Below are positions 8,813-18,223 of a stretch of 64,000 nt of DNA, piece by piece (positions within the stretch are counted from its first letter, which is position 1; every line of letters starts with the position of its first letter). The stretch is from Terriglobia bacterium. Lineage in GTDB: Bacteria > Acidobacteriota > Terriglobia > Bryobacterales > Bryobacteraceae. The notes under the pieces were generated by a model. It was not told the DNA's origin, ran no database searches, and saw nothing but the letters and a program-made list of their open reading frames with translations. The stretch is from contig JAJPHN010000009.1 of the NCBI GenBank assembly GCA_021325235.1, positions 86,459 through 150,458 on the forward strand, in the 5' to 3' direction. Both the position numbers and the translations under genes were made by a program.

Positions 8813-9051
8813 GCCTTCAACTTATCAGAAATACTGCAGCGCTGGCCAAAAACGGCCTTCCGAATGCTCGGCTCACCTCGCTGCTTGCGCATTATCCAAA
8901 AGGTAAATCTCGATCGATCGAAGGTTTTAGTACTTGTTCTCGGCCACCCAGACCGGGCATCGGAAAATCCGTATAGCGTACAGACAGTACTTTCCTCTGG
9001 CAAGAAAAGTGATCCATGCTAGGCCAGTAGTAATCCTTTTCGAGGAGAAAC

Positions 9052-9648
9052 ATGACTGTAACGAAATATTCCCTGATCGGCGCTTTACTGTGCGCCGGCT
9101 CCCTGGTGGCGGCCCCGATCTGCCCCACCACGTCTAACAACGACACCGGCACCAATCCCACCGGCTGCTCTGTCCTGATCAGTCTCACCGGTCCAACTTC
9201 CGGCACGATTACCACCACTGGAATCGGACCGTACGACGGCAGCGAAGACGTCACAGTAGGCGTGACCAACAACTCCAAGGCTGCCATTTCCAGCTTCTCG
9301 CTCACTTCGACCTCTTCGGATGCCTTCGGCTTCGACTTAGATGGAATCCAGACCTTTACCGCAACCAACGGCGTGGCGATCGGACATGGCGGCGCCACCG
9401 GTTATGAAGGCCCGGATAATACGTTTAATACGTCCGGTGTTGTCAGCGGTAACGGCACCCTGGTGATCAACTTCAACACTCCCTTGGCGGTCGGCGCTTC
9501 CGACTACTTCAGCCTCGAAGGCACGCCGTCCATCGGTGGCGGAATCGTCGTCGGCGGCGCAGCTCCGGAGCCCGGCTCCATCGCTCTCCTTGGCAGTGGA
9601 CTCTTCGGTCTGGGCGCTCTCGCTCTGCGCCGTCGTCGCCGCAGCTAA
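9052..9648 (+). CDS. PEP-CTERM sorting domain protein
   Basis: 198 residues. An N-terminal signal peptide (VTKYSLIGALLCAGSLVAAP) is followed by a Thr/Ser/Gly-rich, probably beta-sandwich body. The C-terminus is a textbook PEP-CTERM anchor: APEPGSIALLG, a short hydrophobic helix and a final run of Arg. Such proteins are recognised by exosortase, cleaved and exported to the surface or extracellular matrix. No exosortase gene is in the window. The start is supported by GAGGAG 5-6 bp upstream of the ATG, and a strong terminator follows. Function beyond surface sorting is unknown. Confidence 0.88.
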   Translation: MTVTKYSLIGALLCAGSLVAAPICPTTSNNDTGTNPTGCSVLISLTGPTSGTITTTGIGPYDGSEDVTVGVTNNSKAAISSFSLTSTSSDAFGFDLDGIQTFTATNGVAIGHGGATGYEGPDNTFNTSGVVSGNGTLVINFNTPLAVGASDYFSLEGTPSIGGGIVVGGAAPEPGSIALLGSGLFGLGALALRRRRRS

Positions 9649-9674
9649 CCATCAACTAACCTTCAACCGAAACC

Positions 9675-9702
9675 GGCCTCCTGAACTCTCAGGAGGCCTT
9701 TT
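9675..9702 (+). terminator. rho-independent terminator of the PEP-CTERM gene
   Basis: A perfect 10-bp stem GGCCTCCTGA (9675-9684) / TCAGGAGGCC (9689-9698) with a 4-nt loop ACTC is followed by TTTTCG. It lies 27 bp after the PEP-CTERM stop codon and is the clearest terminator in the window. Confidence 0.9.
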
Positions 9703-9744
9703 CGCTTTCTGTCACCCTCCGCCTCACCGCTGGTCCCCTAAGTA

Positions 9745-9772
9745 CCGGGTTGCAAACGACATAGCAACCGGG
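9745..9772. promoter_or_regulatory. inverted repeat upstream of ku (candidate operator or hairpin)
   Basis: CCGGGTTGC (9745-9753) and GCAACCGGG (9764-9772) are inverted with one mismatch around a 10-bp spacer. The centre is about 44 bp upstream of the ku start, in the position of a promoter. A protein-binding operator is more likely than a terminator because no T-run follows. No regulator is assigned. Confidence 0.4.
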
Positions 9773-9801
9773 CTATCGTTTTAGAGTCTGCAGGAGGCGG
9801 C

Positions 9802-10656
9802 ATGGCGGCTACTGTTTGGAAAGGCTACATCACCTTCGGACTGATCACCATCCCGGTCCGGCTGTTCGCAGCAGCACGCACCGAACGCGTCAGTTTCAAC
9901 CAGCTGCACGGCGAATGCGGCAGCCGCATCAAGCAGCAAACCTTCTGCCCGCGCTGCGAACGCACCGTCGAGCGCAGCGAACTCGTCAAGGGTTACGAGG
10001 TCGAAAAAGACCGCTACGTCGTGGTCAGCGACGAAGACATCAAAGCCGTCGCCCCGCCCTCCAGCGACAACATGGAGATCCTCGAATTCGTCAAGGCTGA
10101 GACCATCGATCCCATCTATTTCGACGCCTCCTACTTCATGGTTCCCGAAGAGGCCGGCAAGAAAGCCTATCATCTGCTGCTTGAAACCATGCGCAAATCC
10201 GGCTATAGCGCCATCGCGAAAATCGCCATGCACCAGCGCGAGTTCACCGTCGTGATTCGCCCGCACGCCGACGGTCTTCTGCTGCATACGATGTTCTACC
10301 CGGAAGAAGTGCGCGAGGTCCCCGAATTCCGGCAGGATTCAAGCGTCACCGTCAAGCCGCAGGAAGTGGCTCTGGCGGAAAAGCTGGTCGAGGGTCTCGC
10401 CACCGACTTCGACGCCTCCAAATACACCGACGAGTATCAGGGCCGCCTCAAGCAGATGATCGAAGCCAAGCGCGAAGGCCAGCAGGTCGAAGAGAGTGCA
10501 CCCAAAAAGCGCGCTCCCGTGATCGATCTGATGCAGGCGCTCCAGAAGAGCCTCGGCGAACTACCCAGGAAGCCCGCCGCAACCGTCGCCGCTGTACCGG
10601 AGCCCGCCTCGAAACCCGTTGCTCAGCCCAAACGCCGCCGCGCCGCCGGCGGCTAA
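9802..10656 (+). CDS. ku: Ku protein (bacterial non-homologous end joining)
   Basis: 284 residues. It is a homodimeric DNA-end-binding ring protein that recruits ligase LigD for non-homologous end joining. The N-terminus has the canonical start (VWKGYITFGLITIPVRLF), the central beta-barrel core follows (IDPIYFDASYFMVPEE; YSAIAKIAMHQREFTVVIRP), and a basic, Pro/Ala-rich tail ends in KRRRAAGG, like the DNA-binding or LigD-recruiting tails of other Ku proteins. A strong AGGAGG lies 5 bp before the ATG. No ligD is adjacent; it would have to be encoded elsewhere. Confidence 0.95.
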   Translation: MAATVWKGYITFGLITIPVRLFAAARTERVSFNQLHGECGSRIKQQTFCPRCERTVERSELVKGYEVEKDRYVVVSDEDIKAVAPPSSDNMEILEFVKAETIDPIYFDASYFMVPEEAGKKAYHLLLETMRKSGYSAIAKIAMHQREFTVVIRPHADGLLLHTMFYPEEVREVPEFRQDSSVTVKPQEVALAEKLVEGLATDFDASKYTDEYQGRLKQMIEAKREGQQVEESAPKKRAPVIDLMQALQKSLGELPRKPAATVAAVPEPASKPVAQPKRRRAAGG

Positions 10657-10968
10657 ACCCTTTTCGGCCTCACCATCGCCTGCGGCCCGACCCCAGGCCA
10701 CAGGATTTTCGAGCGAAGCGCCGAGTGCGCAGAAACTTCATCTCGGGGCAGTCCTGATCACAGGAACGTTATAAGTTGGGCCTGGCTTCCAAGACTCGCC
10801 TTATTCGGACGGCGGCCGCACCGTTGCAATCAGTTAGAAAATCGTGAAGGCCAGGTCCCGTTTTCGGACACCTGACCCCGAAAATCAACCACAGGCTGAC
10901 CTTACGGTGCAATAGAATCAAGCACCTACTGCAGGAAGCCAACGTGCATCCAAAGCGCAGGAAACCAC
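10657..10968. other. 312-bp gap without a gene; REP-like inverted repeat at 10849-10877
   Basis: I see no coding potential. It contains an imperfect inverted repeat GGCCAGGT / ACCTGACC (10849-10856 / 10870-10877) around the core CCCGTTTTCGGAC. This resembles the short palindromes that accompany REP-associated transposases, but no transposase is present. The rest presumably holds the promoter region of the ADOP permease that follows. Confidence 0.4.
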
Positions 10969-13261
10969 ATGCGCGGCGTCTTTGAAGACCTCCGGTATGC
11001 CATACGTGTCCTCCGCCGGACCCCGAGCCTGACCGCGGTCGCAGTGCTTACTCTGGCGCTAGGTATTGCCGCGATCACGACCGTCTTTGGCTGGATCGAC
11101 GGAATGGTCCTACACCCGTTCCGCGGCGCCAGGAACGACGGACAACTCGCTGTGCTTGAGTCCATCAATGCTAGCGACCTGCAGCATCTGGTTTCGTACG
11201 CCGACGCCCGCGACTTCCAGGAAAGCATGAGGAGCATCTCCGGATTGTTGCTGAACCAAAAAGGCCCCGCCTCGATCGGCGACGGAGAAAAGCCCGATTT
11301 CGCGTGGTACGAATCGGTGTCCGGAAACTACTTCGACGTGCTGGGCGTGAAGCCAGTCCTCGGTCGCACGTTCGCTCGCGACGAATACGGCGACCGCGGC
11401 AAAGCGTTCACGGCCGTCATCAGCTATCGGTTGTGGCATAACTATTTCCATGCCGACAAGTCTGTCCTCGGCCGGACCGTGCCGATCAACCGGTACCCGG
11501 TCACCATCGTGGGAGTCGCGCCTCCGGAATTTGGCGGCGATTTCCCGGGAGTGGCGCTCGACCTCTGGGTTCCGATGAGGCTGGATCGAGAACGCGAGCG
11601 CGATGCGCGGCACTTCGACGCCATAGTCAGACTCAGACCCGGCGTCAGCATCTCGGAGGCAAACGCCGAGGCCGCAACGGTTGCCGCGCGCCTCGCCCGC
11701 GCCTTTCCGAAGACTAACCAGGGGATCAGCGCCCGGATCGTACCGATCTGGAGAGCGCAGGAGGGGGCATCGAGCATTGTGGCATGGCCGATGGCCATTC
11801 TTGCTGCGGCGTGTTTACTCGTGCTGCTGATTGCCTGCGCCAACGTTGCCAATCTTCTACTGGCTCGTTCCACAGCCCGGCAGACGGAGTTCGGCATCCG
11901 TGCTGCCCTGGGTGCCGGTGAGTTTCAACGTACATCCCAGCGCCCGGGTGTTCCTGTTTGCCGCTCTGGTCTGCCTGGCTTCCGCGCTGATTTCCGGGAT
12001 TCCGCCCGCGTATCAGTTGCTGCAGCGCAGCCTGCTGGATGCACTGAAGCAAGCTGGAAGGAGCGGTACACGGAGCGGGCACGCGCGGCGCATCTCCGGG
12101 ATGCTGGTGGTGGCCGAAACGGGGCTGGCGCTTGCGGCTTTGGTGACGCTCGGACTGTTTGTTCGGAGCCTTCACGGATTAGAGAATACGCCGGCCGGTT
12201 TCGATCACCGCAACGTCACAGTGTGCCGTCTTTTTCTGTCGACCAATAACTACACGCCGAGCGAGGAGAAGGAATTCTCGCGGCGGCTCCGCCAGCATCT
12301 GCTCGCCGCACCAGGGGTGACAAGCGCCGCCTATTCCGACTCCATCCCGCTCGGCTTCGGGCTGGGAAAGTGGGCCAGCGTCGTGGTCGAAGGGTATGCG
12401 TCGCGGGCCGGCGAGAACCTGGATGTGCATCACGCCTCGGTGTCGCCCGGCTACTTCGACTTGCTGCGGATCCCGCTTGTCACGGGCCGCGATTTCCGGG
12501 CCGAGGATAACGAAACGGCGCCGCGCGTCATGATCGTCAACCAGTCCTTCGCACGGCGCTTTTTCGACGGGCGCGACCCGGTCGGGCACCGGGTGCAGAT
12601 TTTCGGCAAACCGTTCAAGATCGTCGGAATGGTCAGGGACACCAAGTACTTCCATTTATCGGAAGCGCCCCAGCCCTACTTCTACATGTCCTTCGACCAG
12701 GTGCACTACGGCAGTGGCGAAAACGGAGTAGCCTTCTACGTTCGCACTGACCGTGACGCGCGCGATTTACTCCCCGTACTGCGCCGCGAAATGGCAGCCA
12801 TCGATCCAAATTCCACGGGCCTCACAGCCATGCCCTTGTCGGATTACATCTCGGCTGCCTGGTTTGGGCCGCGGATCGCCTCGTCGTTCCTCGCAGTGCT
12901 CGGCGCCATTTCGATGCTGCTCGCCGGGGTAGGTCTTTATGGAGTTATGGCTTACTCGGTAAGCCAACGGACTCGGGAAATCGGCATCCGCATGGCGCTG
13001 GGAGCGGTCCCTGGGGGTGTGCTTCGGATTGTCATGAGAGAAGGCTTGCTGCTGGCATTATTGGGGATCGCCGCAGGTCTCGCCATCGCGCTGGCAGCGG
13101 CCCCGCAGATCGCGCCTCTGCTTTACCAGGTCAGTCCAGCCGACCCGGTGAGCATAGCGGCTGCGGCGCTGTTCCTGATTGTAGTTGCGGTACTCGCAAG
13201 CCTGATCCCAGCGCTGCGAGCCACCAGGGTTGACCCGATTCGGGCACTCCGCCAGGAGTGA
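10969..13261 (+). pseudogene. broken ADOP-family ABC permease (frameshift plus internal deletion)
   Basis: A MacB/FtsX-type ABC transporter permease of the acidobacterial duplicated orphan permease kind, read in two frames. The first frame (from 10969) gives the N-terminal helix, the MacB periplasmic core (VSGNYFDVLGVKPVLGRTF) and the first FtsX helices, ending at RAALGAG near 11919. The frame then changes. The second frame resumes with SFNVHPSARVFLFAALV and runs to the normal C-terminus (PALRATRVDPIRALRQE at 13261). In the intact neighbouring ADOP, about 42 residues lie between these two points, so roughly 125 bp were lost together with the frame. Either half alone would be non-functional. 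A PadR gene follows 170 bp downstream. Confidence 0.85.
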
Positions 13262-13374
13262 CCGGCGAGCGCTGGTACCCAGCCGGCATTTGGCCGGTCG
13301 ATCAAGCGACCGTCTGCTGTGTCCGCCCGGTTGTGCAATACCCGAACAATAGCCTGCCCTCGAATCTCTCCTCT

Positions 13375-13402
13375 TTGCATCCCACATGTCCTGTGCTATA
13401 GT
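13375..13402 (+). promoter_or_regulatory. sigma-70-type promoter of the padR-ADOP operon
   Basis: TTGCAT (13375-13380) and TATAGT (13397-13402) are separated by 16 bp and lie 29 bp before the padR ATG. Repeated TATA/CTATA words between 13396 and 13412 could form the binding site for PadR autorepression; that part is inference. Confidence 0.6.
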
Positions 13403-13430
13403 CTCATCTATACAACCCACAGGAGCCGCT

Positions 13431-13775
13431 ATGCCCGAGAGCAAGTCCGAAATATTGCAAGGCACCCTCGACCTGATGGTCCTGCAGACGCTGGAGGCAA
13501 TGGGGCCGCAACACGGATATCGAATCGCCCGCAGGATCGAGCAGATCAGTGAGGATGCGCTCCAGGTAAATCAGGGAACGATCTATCTGTGTCTGGTCCG
13601 CCTCCTTCAGAAGAAGTGGATAAAAGCGGAGTGGGGCACGTCAGAGAATAACCGCAAGGCCAGGTTCTACTCCATAACGAATGCCGGCCGGAAACAGCTG
13701 GCCGCAGAAGCCGAGAACTGGCAGCGTGTATCGGGCGCAATCAGCCGGCTGCTCGCGCTCAGTGGGCAGAGGTGA
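13431..13775 (+). CDS. PadR-family transcriptional regulator
   Basis: 114 residues. It is a winged-helix regulator of the short PadR type that dominates ADOP loci. The conserved beginning is SEILQGTLDLMVLQTLE, the GYRIARRIEQ segment follows, and the recognition part is NQGTIYLCLVRLLQKKWIKAEWG, then the wing (KARFYSITNAGRKQLA). The ATG at 13431 is preceded by AGGAG at good spacing; an upstream in-frame ATG at 13386 lies inside the promoter and is unlikely. Its stop is 4 bp before the ADOP start, so the two are co-transcribed and it probably represses its own operon. Confidence 0.9.
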   Translation: MPESKSEILQGTLDLMVLQTLEAMGPQHGYRIARRIEQISEDALQVNQGTIYLCLVRLLQKKWIKAEWGTSENNRKARFYSITNAGRKQLAAEAENWQRVSGAISRLLALSGQR

Positions 13776-13779
13776 TTCC

Positions 13780-16425
13780 ATGCTCAGCTCCCTGTATCGA
13801 GCAGCCGCACGCATCCGGGCACTATTCGCCTCCCGCGCTTTCGATCAGGATCTTTCCTCCGAGATCGAATCGCACATATCATTGCGAACCGAAGATCATC
13901 TGCGCCGTGGAGTGCCGCCGGAAGAGGCCGAACGATTGGCAAGGGTCGAATTCGGCAGCGTCAGCCAGTTACGCGAAGCCCACCGCGAAATCCGAGGAGT
14001 TCCTTTCGTGGACACGCTCCTTCAGGATCTCCGTTACGCGCTCCGCTTATCGCGTCAGAACCCGGGATTCACACTGTTCGCGGTTCTGATCATCGGCCTC
14101 GGCATTGGCGCCAGCTCAACCGTCTTCAGCATCGTCAATTCTTTGCTCATTCGCCCGCTGCCTTTCAGAGATGCTACACGTCTGGTCTGGATCTCGAACC
14201 TTGCCGATGACGGCATTTCCGAGTGGAACACGCAGGTGGACAACTTCCTGGATCTCCGCGCAAAAAACACGTCCTTCTCGGATCTGACAGGGTATTTCGG
14301 CCACTTCGAACCAGGAGATACGAAACTAACCGAAGGCGGCCTCACGCACCGCCTGAGCGGCCTGCGAGTATCGCAGAACTTCTTCCCGTTTCTGGCCGTT
14401 CAGCCGCTTCTCGGTCGAAACTTTACCGGCGAGGAGTGCAAACCGAACGGGCCGGGAGCCGCGCTGCTCAGTTACGGCTTTTGGCGGCGTTACTACGCTT
14501 CCGATCCGACCATCGTGGGCCGGCAAATTACTCTGAATGATCAGCCCGTCACGATCGTCGGCGTCGCACCTTCCAGTTTCGACTTCGGCACCGTCTTCGC
14601 CCCCGGCAATCATATCGATGTGTTTCTTCCCATGCCGCTCAGCGAGGAAACGAACCGCTGGGGTAACACGCTCTCCATCATCGGCCGCCTGAAGCCAGGC
14701 ATAACCCTTCCGCGCGCCCGCACCGAATTGAAGATCCTGGCGGCCCGCATGCAACGCCTGCATCCTGAGCGCCAGACCTTTCGTCCGGTCCTCACCTCGC
14801 TCGACGAGCACGTCACCGGCCACGTGAGGCGGCCCGTGATCGTTCTCGCCTGGGCGGTCGCCATCGTCATGCTGACCGTCTGCGCCAATATTGCCAATCT
14901 TCAATTGGCACGAAGTCTCGGCCGGCAAAAAGAAATCGCTGTCCGCGTAGCGATCGGCGCCGGGCGGCGCCGTCTCATTCGGCAGATGTTGACCGAAGGC
15001 ATGGTTCTTTCGCTGTGCGGCGCAGTGTTCGGCCTGCTTCTCGCCTTCCTGGTTGTCCGCCTCCTGGCCGGCCTGACTGCCTTTAAGCTCCCCCTCTTGT
15101 CAACCGTTCGCATGGACCCCGCATGCCTCGCCTTCTCTCTGTCCCTCGCCCTAATCAGCGGATTGTTGTTTGGGCTGGCGCCCGCTCTTCAGATTTCTTT
15201 GGCTTCTGTGCATGACAAATTAAAGGACACCACACGCAGCGCCACCGGAACCAGACATCACCTGTGGCTTCGAAACACCCTCGTCGTTTCCGAGATCGTC
15301 CTCGCTTGTGTGCTGCTCTCGGGAGCGGGCCTGCTGATCCGCAGCTTCATCAACGTCCTGCAGTTGAACCTGGGATTCCAGCCCGAACGCGCCGCCGCTT
15401 TTCACATCGATCACAACTATTCCAGCCTGGAGGAAAAAACGAAATTCTGCGACCGCGTTCTCGAACGCGTCCGGACTCTGCCGGGAATTCGTGCAGCCGC
15501 ACTAACCGACAATCTGCCGCTCGTCGGAGATCGTAGCTGGGACATCGCAGCCAAAGGCAAGCTTTACCAGCGTGGCCACTACCCGGAGGGCTTTATTCGC
15601 CTTGTCAGCGATGGTTATATTCGGGCAATGGGCATCCCGCTGCGCGCCGGCCGCGAATTCACCCCACGCGATACCTCCACCAGCGAACCGGTTGCGCTGG
15701 TAAACGAGACCGCCGCGCGCACTCTCTGGCCTGGGCAGGATCCAATTGGACAGCTCGTCATTGCCGAAGGTGGCCAGCATCCGGCGCGCCGCGTGGTCGG
15801 CGTAGTGGCCGATGTGCGCCACCGTTCCCTCGAACAGGGGTCCGGCTGCGAACTCTACATTCCTCTGCCACAACGCGACGAAAACACCCCACTCTATCTC
15901 GTGGTCCGTACTGCGCTGCCGCCCGCTGCACTCGCCTTTTCTATTCGAACCGCTTTGCGTCCGATTGCGCCCGGACTCTCGACTGATGAATTCAGAACCA
16001 TGCAGCAAGTGGTCGATGCCGCCGTCTCACCCCGCCGTTTCATCGTTCTGTTGCTTTCCGGCTTTTCCGCCTTCGCACTCGTTCTCGCTGCCTTGGGAAT
16101 CTATGCCGTCATCTCGTATTCCATCAATCAACGTCAAATCGAGCTCGGGATCCGCATGGCTCTCGGTGCCACCGTGCGTGAGTTGCAAGGCGATGTTCTT
16201 CTTCAGGCGCTCAAACTTGCTTCGCTCGGCATGCTGATGGGCGGCATCGCGGCATGGTCCGTCTCGCGCGCCTTGGCCAGTCTTCTCTTCGGAGTCACAT
16301 CCACCGATCCGCTTACCTTCTTCGCAACCGTGCTCGTTCTTACCTCGATTGCGCTCGTGGCGGCCTACTTGCCCGCGGTGCGAATTTCAAAAATTGAACC
16401 TCAGGCAGCCCTTCGTGGGAGCTAG
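13780..16425 (+). CDS. ADOP-family (MacB/FtsX-like) ABC transporter permease
   Basis: 881 residues, full length. A cytoplasmic N-terminal extension of about 85 residues (FDQDLSSEIESHISLRTEDHLRRGVPPEEAERLARVEFG) is typical of the PadR-linked type. Two repeats follow, each with a MacB periplasmic core domain and an FtsX four-helix domain (VCANIANLQLARSLGRQKEIAVRVAIGAG in repeat 1; INQRQIELGIRMALGA in repeat 2). No ATPase gene is adjacent, hence an orphan permease. Substrates of this family are unknown; relatives export peptides, antibiotics or lipoproteins. The start ATG at 13780 follows the padR stop directly. Confidence 0.92.
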   Translation: MLSSLYRAAARIRALFASRAFDQDLSSEIESHISLRTEDHLRRGVPPEEAERLARVEFGSVSQLREAHREIRGVPFVDTLLQDLRYALRLSRQNPGFTLFAVLIIGLGIGASSTVFSIVNSLLIRPLPFRDATRLVWISNLADDGISEWNTQVDNFLDLRAKNTSFSDLTGYFGHFEPGDTKLTEGGLTHRLSGLRVSQNFFPFLAVQPLLGRNFTGEECKPNGPGAALLSYGFWRRYYASDPTIVGRQITLNDQPVTIVGVAPSSFDFGTVFAPGNHIDVFLPMPLSEETNRWGNTLSIIGRLKPGITLPRARTELKILAARMQRLHPERQTFRPVLTSLDEHVTGHVRRPVIVLAWAVAIVMLTVCANIANLQLARSLGRQKEIAVRVAIGAGRRRLIRQMLTEGMVLSLCGAVFGLLLAFLVVRLLAGLTAFKLPLLSTVRMDPACLAFSLSLALISGLLFGLAPALQISLASVHDKLKDTTRSATGTRHHLWLRNTLVVSEIVLACVLLSGAGLLIRSFINVLQLNLGFQPERAAAFHIDHNYSSLEEKTKFCDRVLERVRTLPGIRAAALTDNLPLVGDRSWDIAAKGKLYQRGHYPEGFIRLVSDGYIRAMGIPLRAGREFTPRDTSTSEPVALVNETAARTLWPGQDPIGQLVIAEGGQHPARRVVGVVADVRHRSLEQGSGCELYIPLPQRDENTPLYLVVRTALPPAALAFSIRTALRPIAPGLSTDEFRTMQQVVDAAVSPRRFIVLLLSGFSAFALVLAALGIYAVISYSINQRQIELGIRMALGATVRELQGDVLLQALKLASLGMLMGGIAAWSVSRALASLLFGVTSTDPLTFFATVLVLTSIALVAAYLPAVRISKIEPQAALRGS

Positions 16426-16622
16426 CCCACGCACACTTTGACGTTCGTTTTTCTAAATTCGTTCGCAACGGTAATTGTGGTCGCGCTGAGCGCGGCCTTC
16501 GATGGGGTGTAAGCAGCGCTAAAGATGTTGCAGTACGGAAACTCCGGGTTGCCGTCTAACGTAAGCGAGCCCGACGAACTGCCCACGTTGAGAATCCGTC
16601 CGGCCAGCGCCTCCGATCTCAT
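16422..16622 (-). pseudogene. remnant of a short-chain dehydrogenase/reductase
   Basis: A 66-residue open fragment matches the middle of an SDR enzyme. AGRILNVGSSSGS is the strand with the catalytic Ser region, AAYTPSKAALSATT carries the YxxxK catalytic pair, and NEFRKTNVKVCVG matches the helix and strand that precede the PG motif. Everything N-terminal (the Rossmann nucleotide loop) and C-terminal is missing. The stop codon coincides with the last bases of the ADOP gene, so the fragment seems cut at that junction. Upstream on the same strand the sequence is out of frame. Confidence 0.7.
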
Positions 16623-16944
16623 AGTCGCCGTCTTCCGGGTATCTCAACAAGCGACTGCGCCCAGCGCTAAAGTGGCTCCTGGATGCGGCGGCCAAGGCGA
16701 ATGCTGTACGCCCCGGCACTGACCCGGATGATCTTTTGGTAGCGGTCGCAAACCCTTGCAGCGCTGGTTACGGGCCAGGCCCGCAACATGCCAGGCAAAT
16801 GGCAAGGTTGCTGGTCGACGCGCTCCGATTTCGAGGGGCCGATTGAAACCCAGCGGCTTTTCTATCTCGCAGCTCGCGAGGCGATAGCAGTATTGCCGGC
16901 CTTCGACCCCGCACGATCGAAAGCCGGCCTGGCCTCGAAGCTGG
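16623..16944. other. gap without a gene, with a hairpin at 16895-16928
   Basis: There is no supported coding sequence. Near the end of the convergent beta-propeller gene, GCCGGCCTTCGA (16895-16906) and TCGAAAGCCGGC (16917-16928) form a 12-bp stem with one mismatch and a 10-nt loop. No T-run follows on either strand, so it is at best an atypical transcription stop or mRNA-stabilising hairpin for the gene at 16945-18123. Confidence 0.4.
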
Positions 16945-18123
16945 TCAGTACGCTTTCACCATCTTCGCGTTCGAATCCGGATCGTCGTAATTCAGGGTCC
17001 AGATCGTAAGCGTGTTTGTCACGTCATCCACGGCGGCAAACCGAACGGAGGAATCCGCGAGCGGCACGCCGAAAGCAAGTCCGAACGAGCCGCCCTGATT
17101 GGGATCGACCGGCAGCTCGGCTACAAACTTGCCGTCCTTGGTGAACTCCACGATCTCGCTCGGCTGATTCGGGTCGGAATTGATGCCGTCGGAGTTGGTC
17201 ACGAGCAGATGGCCATTGGGAGCAGCTGTCATGGCAAGAGCGCCGTGTAAATGAACGTGGTCTTCGTAAATGATGCGGCCCGGCCCGATATCCTGCGTCG
17301 CAGTTCCGGCGTAAGGAACGGCGAACACAGCGTTATCGCCGGCGGATGCTACATACAACGTGTCCAGGGCTGCATCATAGACCAGACCCGTCGGTGCAAC
17401 GAAGAGTGTTGCCGGATCGCCGCGATGCACATACCCCGAAGCGACGATATGCGCACTCAGGACCTTCACAGAGTTATAGCCAATCTCCAGATCGAGCCGC
17501 GCAACGGTGCCCGAGAGAGCGTTCGAGATGAACAGCTTCCCTTTGCCATTGTTCTCGTAGAGAGTGGAATCCCATGGCGCATCGATGTAGCGCGTGTCGG
17601 CCAGCGTCTGCAAAAGATGCCCGGTCGGACTGAGCACAAAGATCGAGCCGGGCTGTGCGGTGGCGAACGTGCCATCGGTGGTCGGTGAGTTGCCTACAAA
17701 GATGGGCCCTTCTTTGGATACATTCAGCGCTGTGCTGAGCCCGATGCCGGGACGTCCCTCGAAAAACAGGCTCTGTTTACCGTGCGAATCGAAGCGCACA
17801 ATCGTACGGCCGGTGCCCTGCAGATTCTGGGCATTGTTGTAATTCGAGACGAAGATATCGCCCGGTTTAACAAATCCGGCCGGGTATCCCGGCGGAACGA
17901 ACGCCACTCCGTATGGATTCACATCGCCAATCGACGGCACCGTCGAGGCGGTGATCACCGGATTGGGCAGAATTTGCCCGCCAGTATCGTCAGCGGGGCT
18001 GGCGAATGCCGGCGAAATGGCAGCAGAAAAAAGCAGGCATCCGGCCGCGGTCAGCCGAATCAGATGCGGTTCGAGAAGCTCGGCCGCGCGTGCGGCGAAG
18101 CGGGTGCAATTTGAAAGTTTCAT
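16945..18123 (-). CDS. exported beta-propeller (NHL/SMP-30-like) protein
   Basis: 392 residues. The signal peptide spans about 1-40 (hydrophobic LIRLTAAGCLLFSAAISPAFA). The mature part has repeated propeller-blade motifs: NPYGVAFVPPGYP, GTGRTIVRFDSHGK, PGSIFVLSPTGHLLQTL, PTGLVYDAALDTLYVASAGDNAVFAVP and PNGHLLVTNSDG. These match NHL or SMP-30/gluconolactonase-like folds; no catalytic set is evident. It is probably a periplasmic or extracellular binding protein. The ATG at 18123 has a strong AAGGAGG 10 bp upstream; the frame is open further upstream across the kinase 3' region but without a signal sequence. Confidence 0.8.
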   Translation of the reverse strand: MKLSNCTRFAARAAELLEPHLIRLTAAGCLLFSAAISPAFASPADDTGGQILPNPVITASTVPSIGDVNPYGVAFVPPGYPAGFVKPGDIFVSNYNNAQNLQGTGRTIVRFDSHGKQSLFFEGRPGIGLSTALNVSKEGPIFVGNSPTTDGTFATAQPGSIFVLSPTGHLLQTLADTRYIDAPWDSTLYENNGKGKLFISNALSGTVARLDLEIGYNSVKVLSAHIVASGYVHRGDPATLFVAPTGLVYDAALDTLYVASAGDNAVFAVPYAGTATQDIGPGRIIYEDHVHLHGALAMTAAPNGHLLVTNSDGINSDPNQPSEIVEFTKDGKFVAELPVDPNQGGSFGLAFGVPLADSSVRFAAVDDVTNTLTIWTLNYDDPDSNAKMVKAY

Positions 18124-18223
18124 GTTCCTGGTCCTCCTTGTTCGAAGAAGGTAGCCGGCGGTTTCTCCGGTGACCTTCATCCAGACAAGCGACATCGCGG
18201 GACCAGTCGCCTCAAAAATTTTG

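Noticed and set aside
8813..9051. Possible riboswitch or leader RNA before the PEP-CTERM gene
   Set aside because: No conserved c-di-GMP or other riboswitch core was recognisable.
13283..13312. Two small adjacent hairpins (CCGGC/GCCGG and CGGTCG/CGACCG) after the broken ADOP
   Set aside because: Short stems without a T-run; common by chance at this GC content, so not called as a terminator.
16788..17009. 73-codon plus-strand open frame between the SDR remnant and the beta-propeller gene
   Set aside because: No ribosome site or conserved sequence, and it overlaps the 3' end of the real minus-strand gene.
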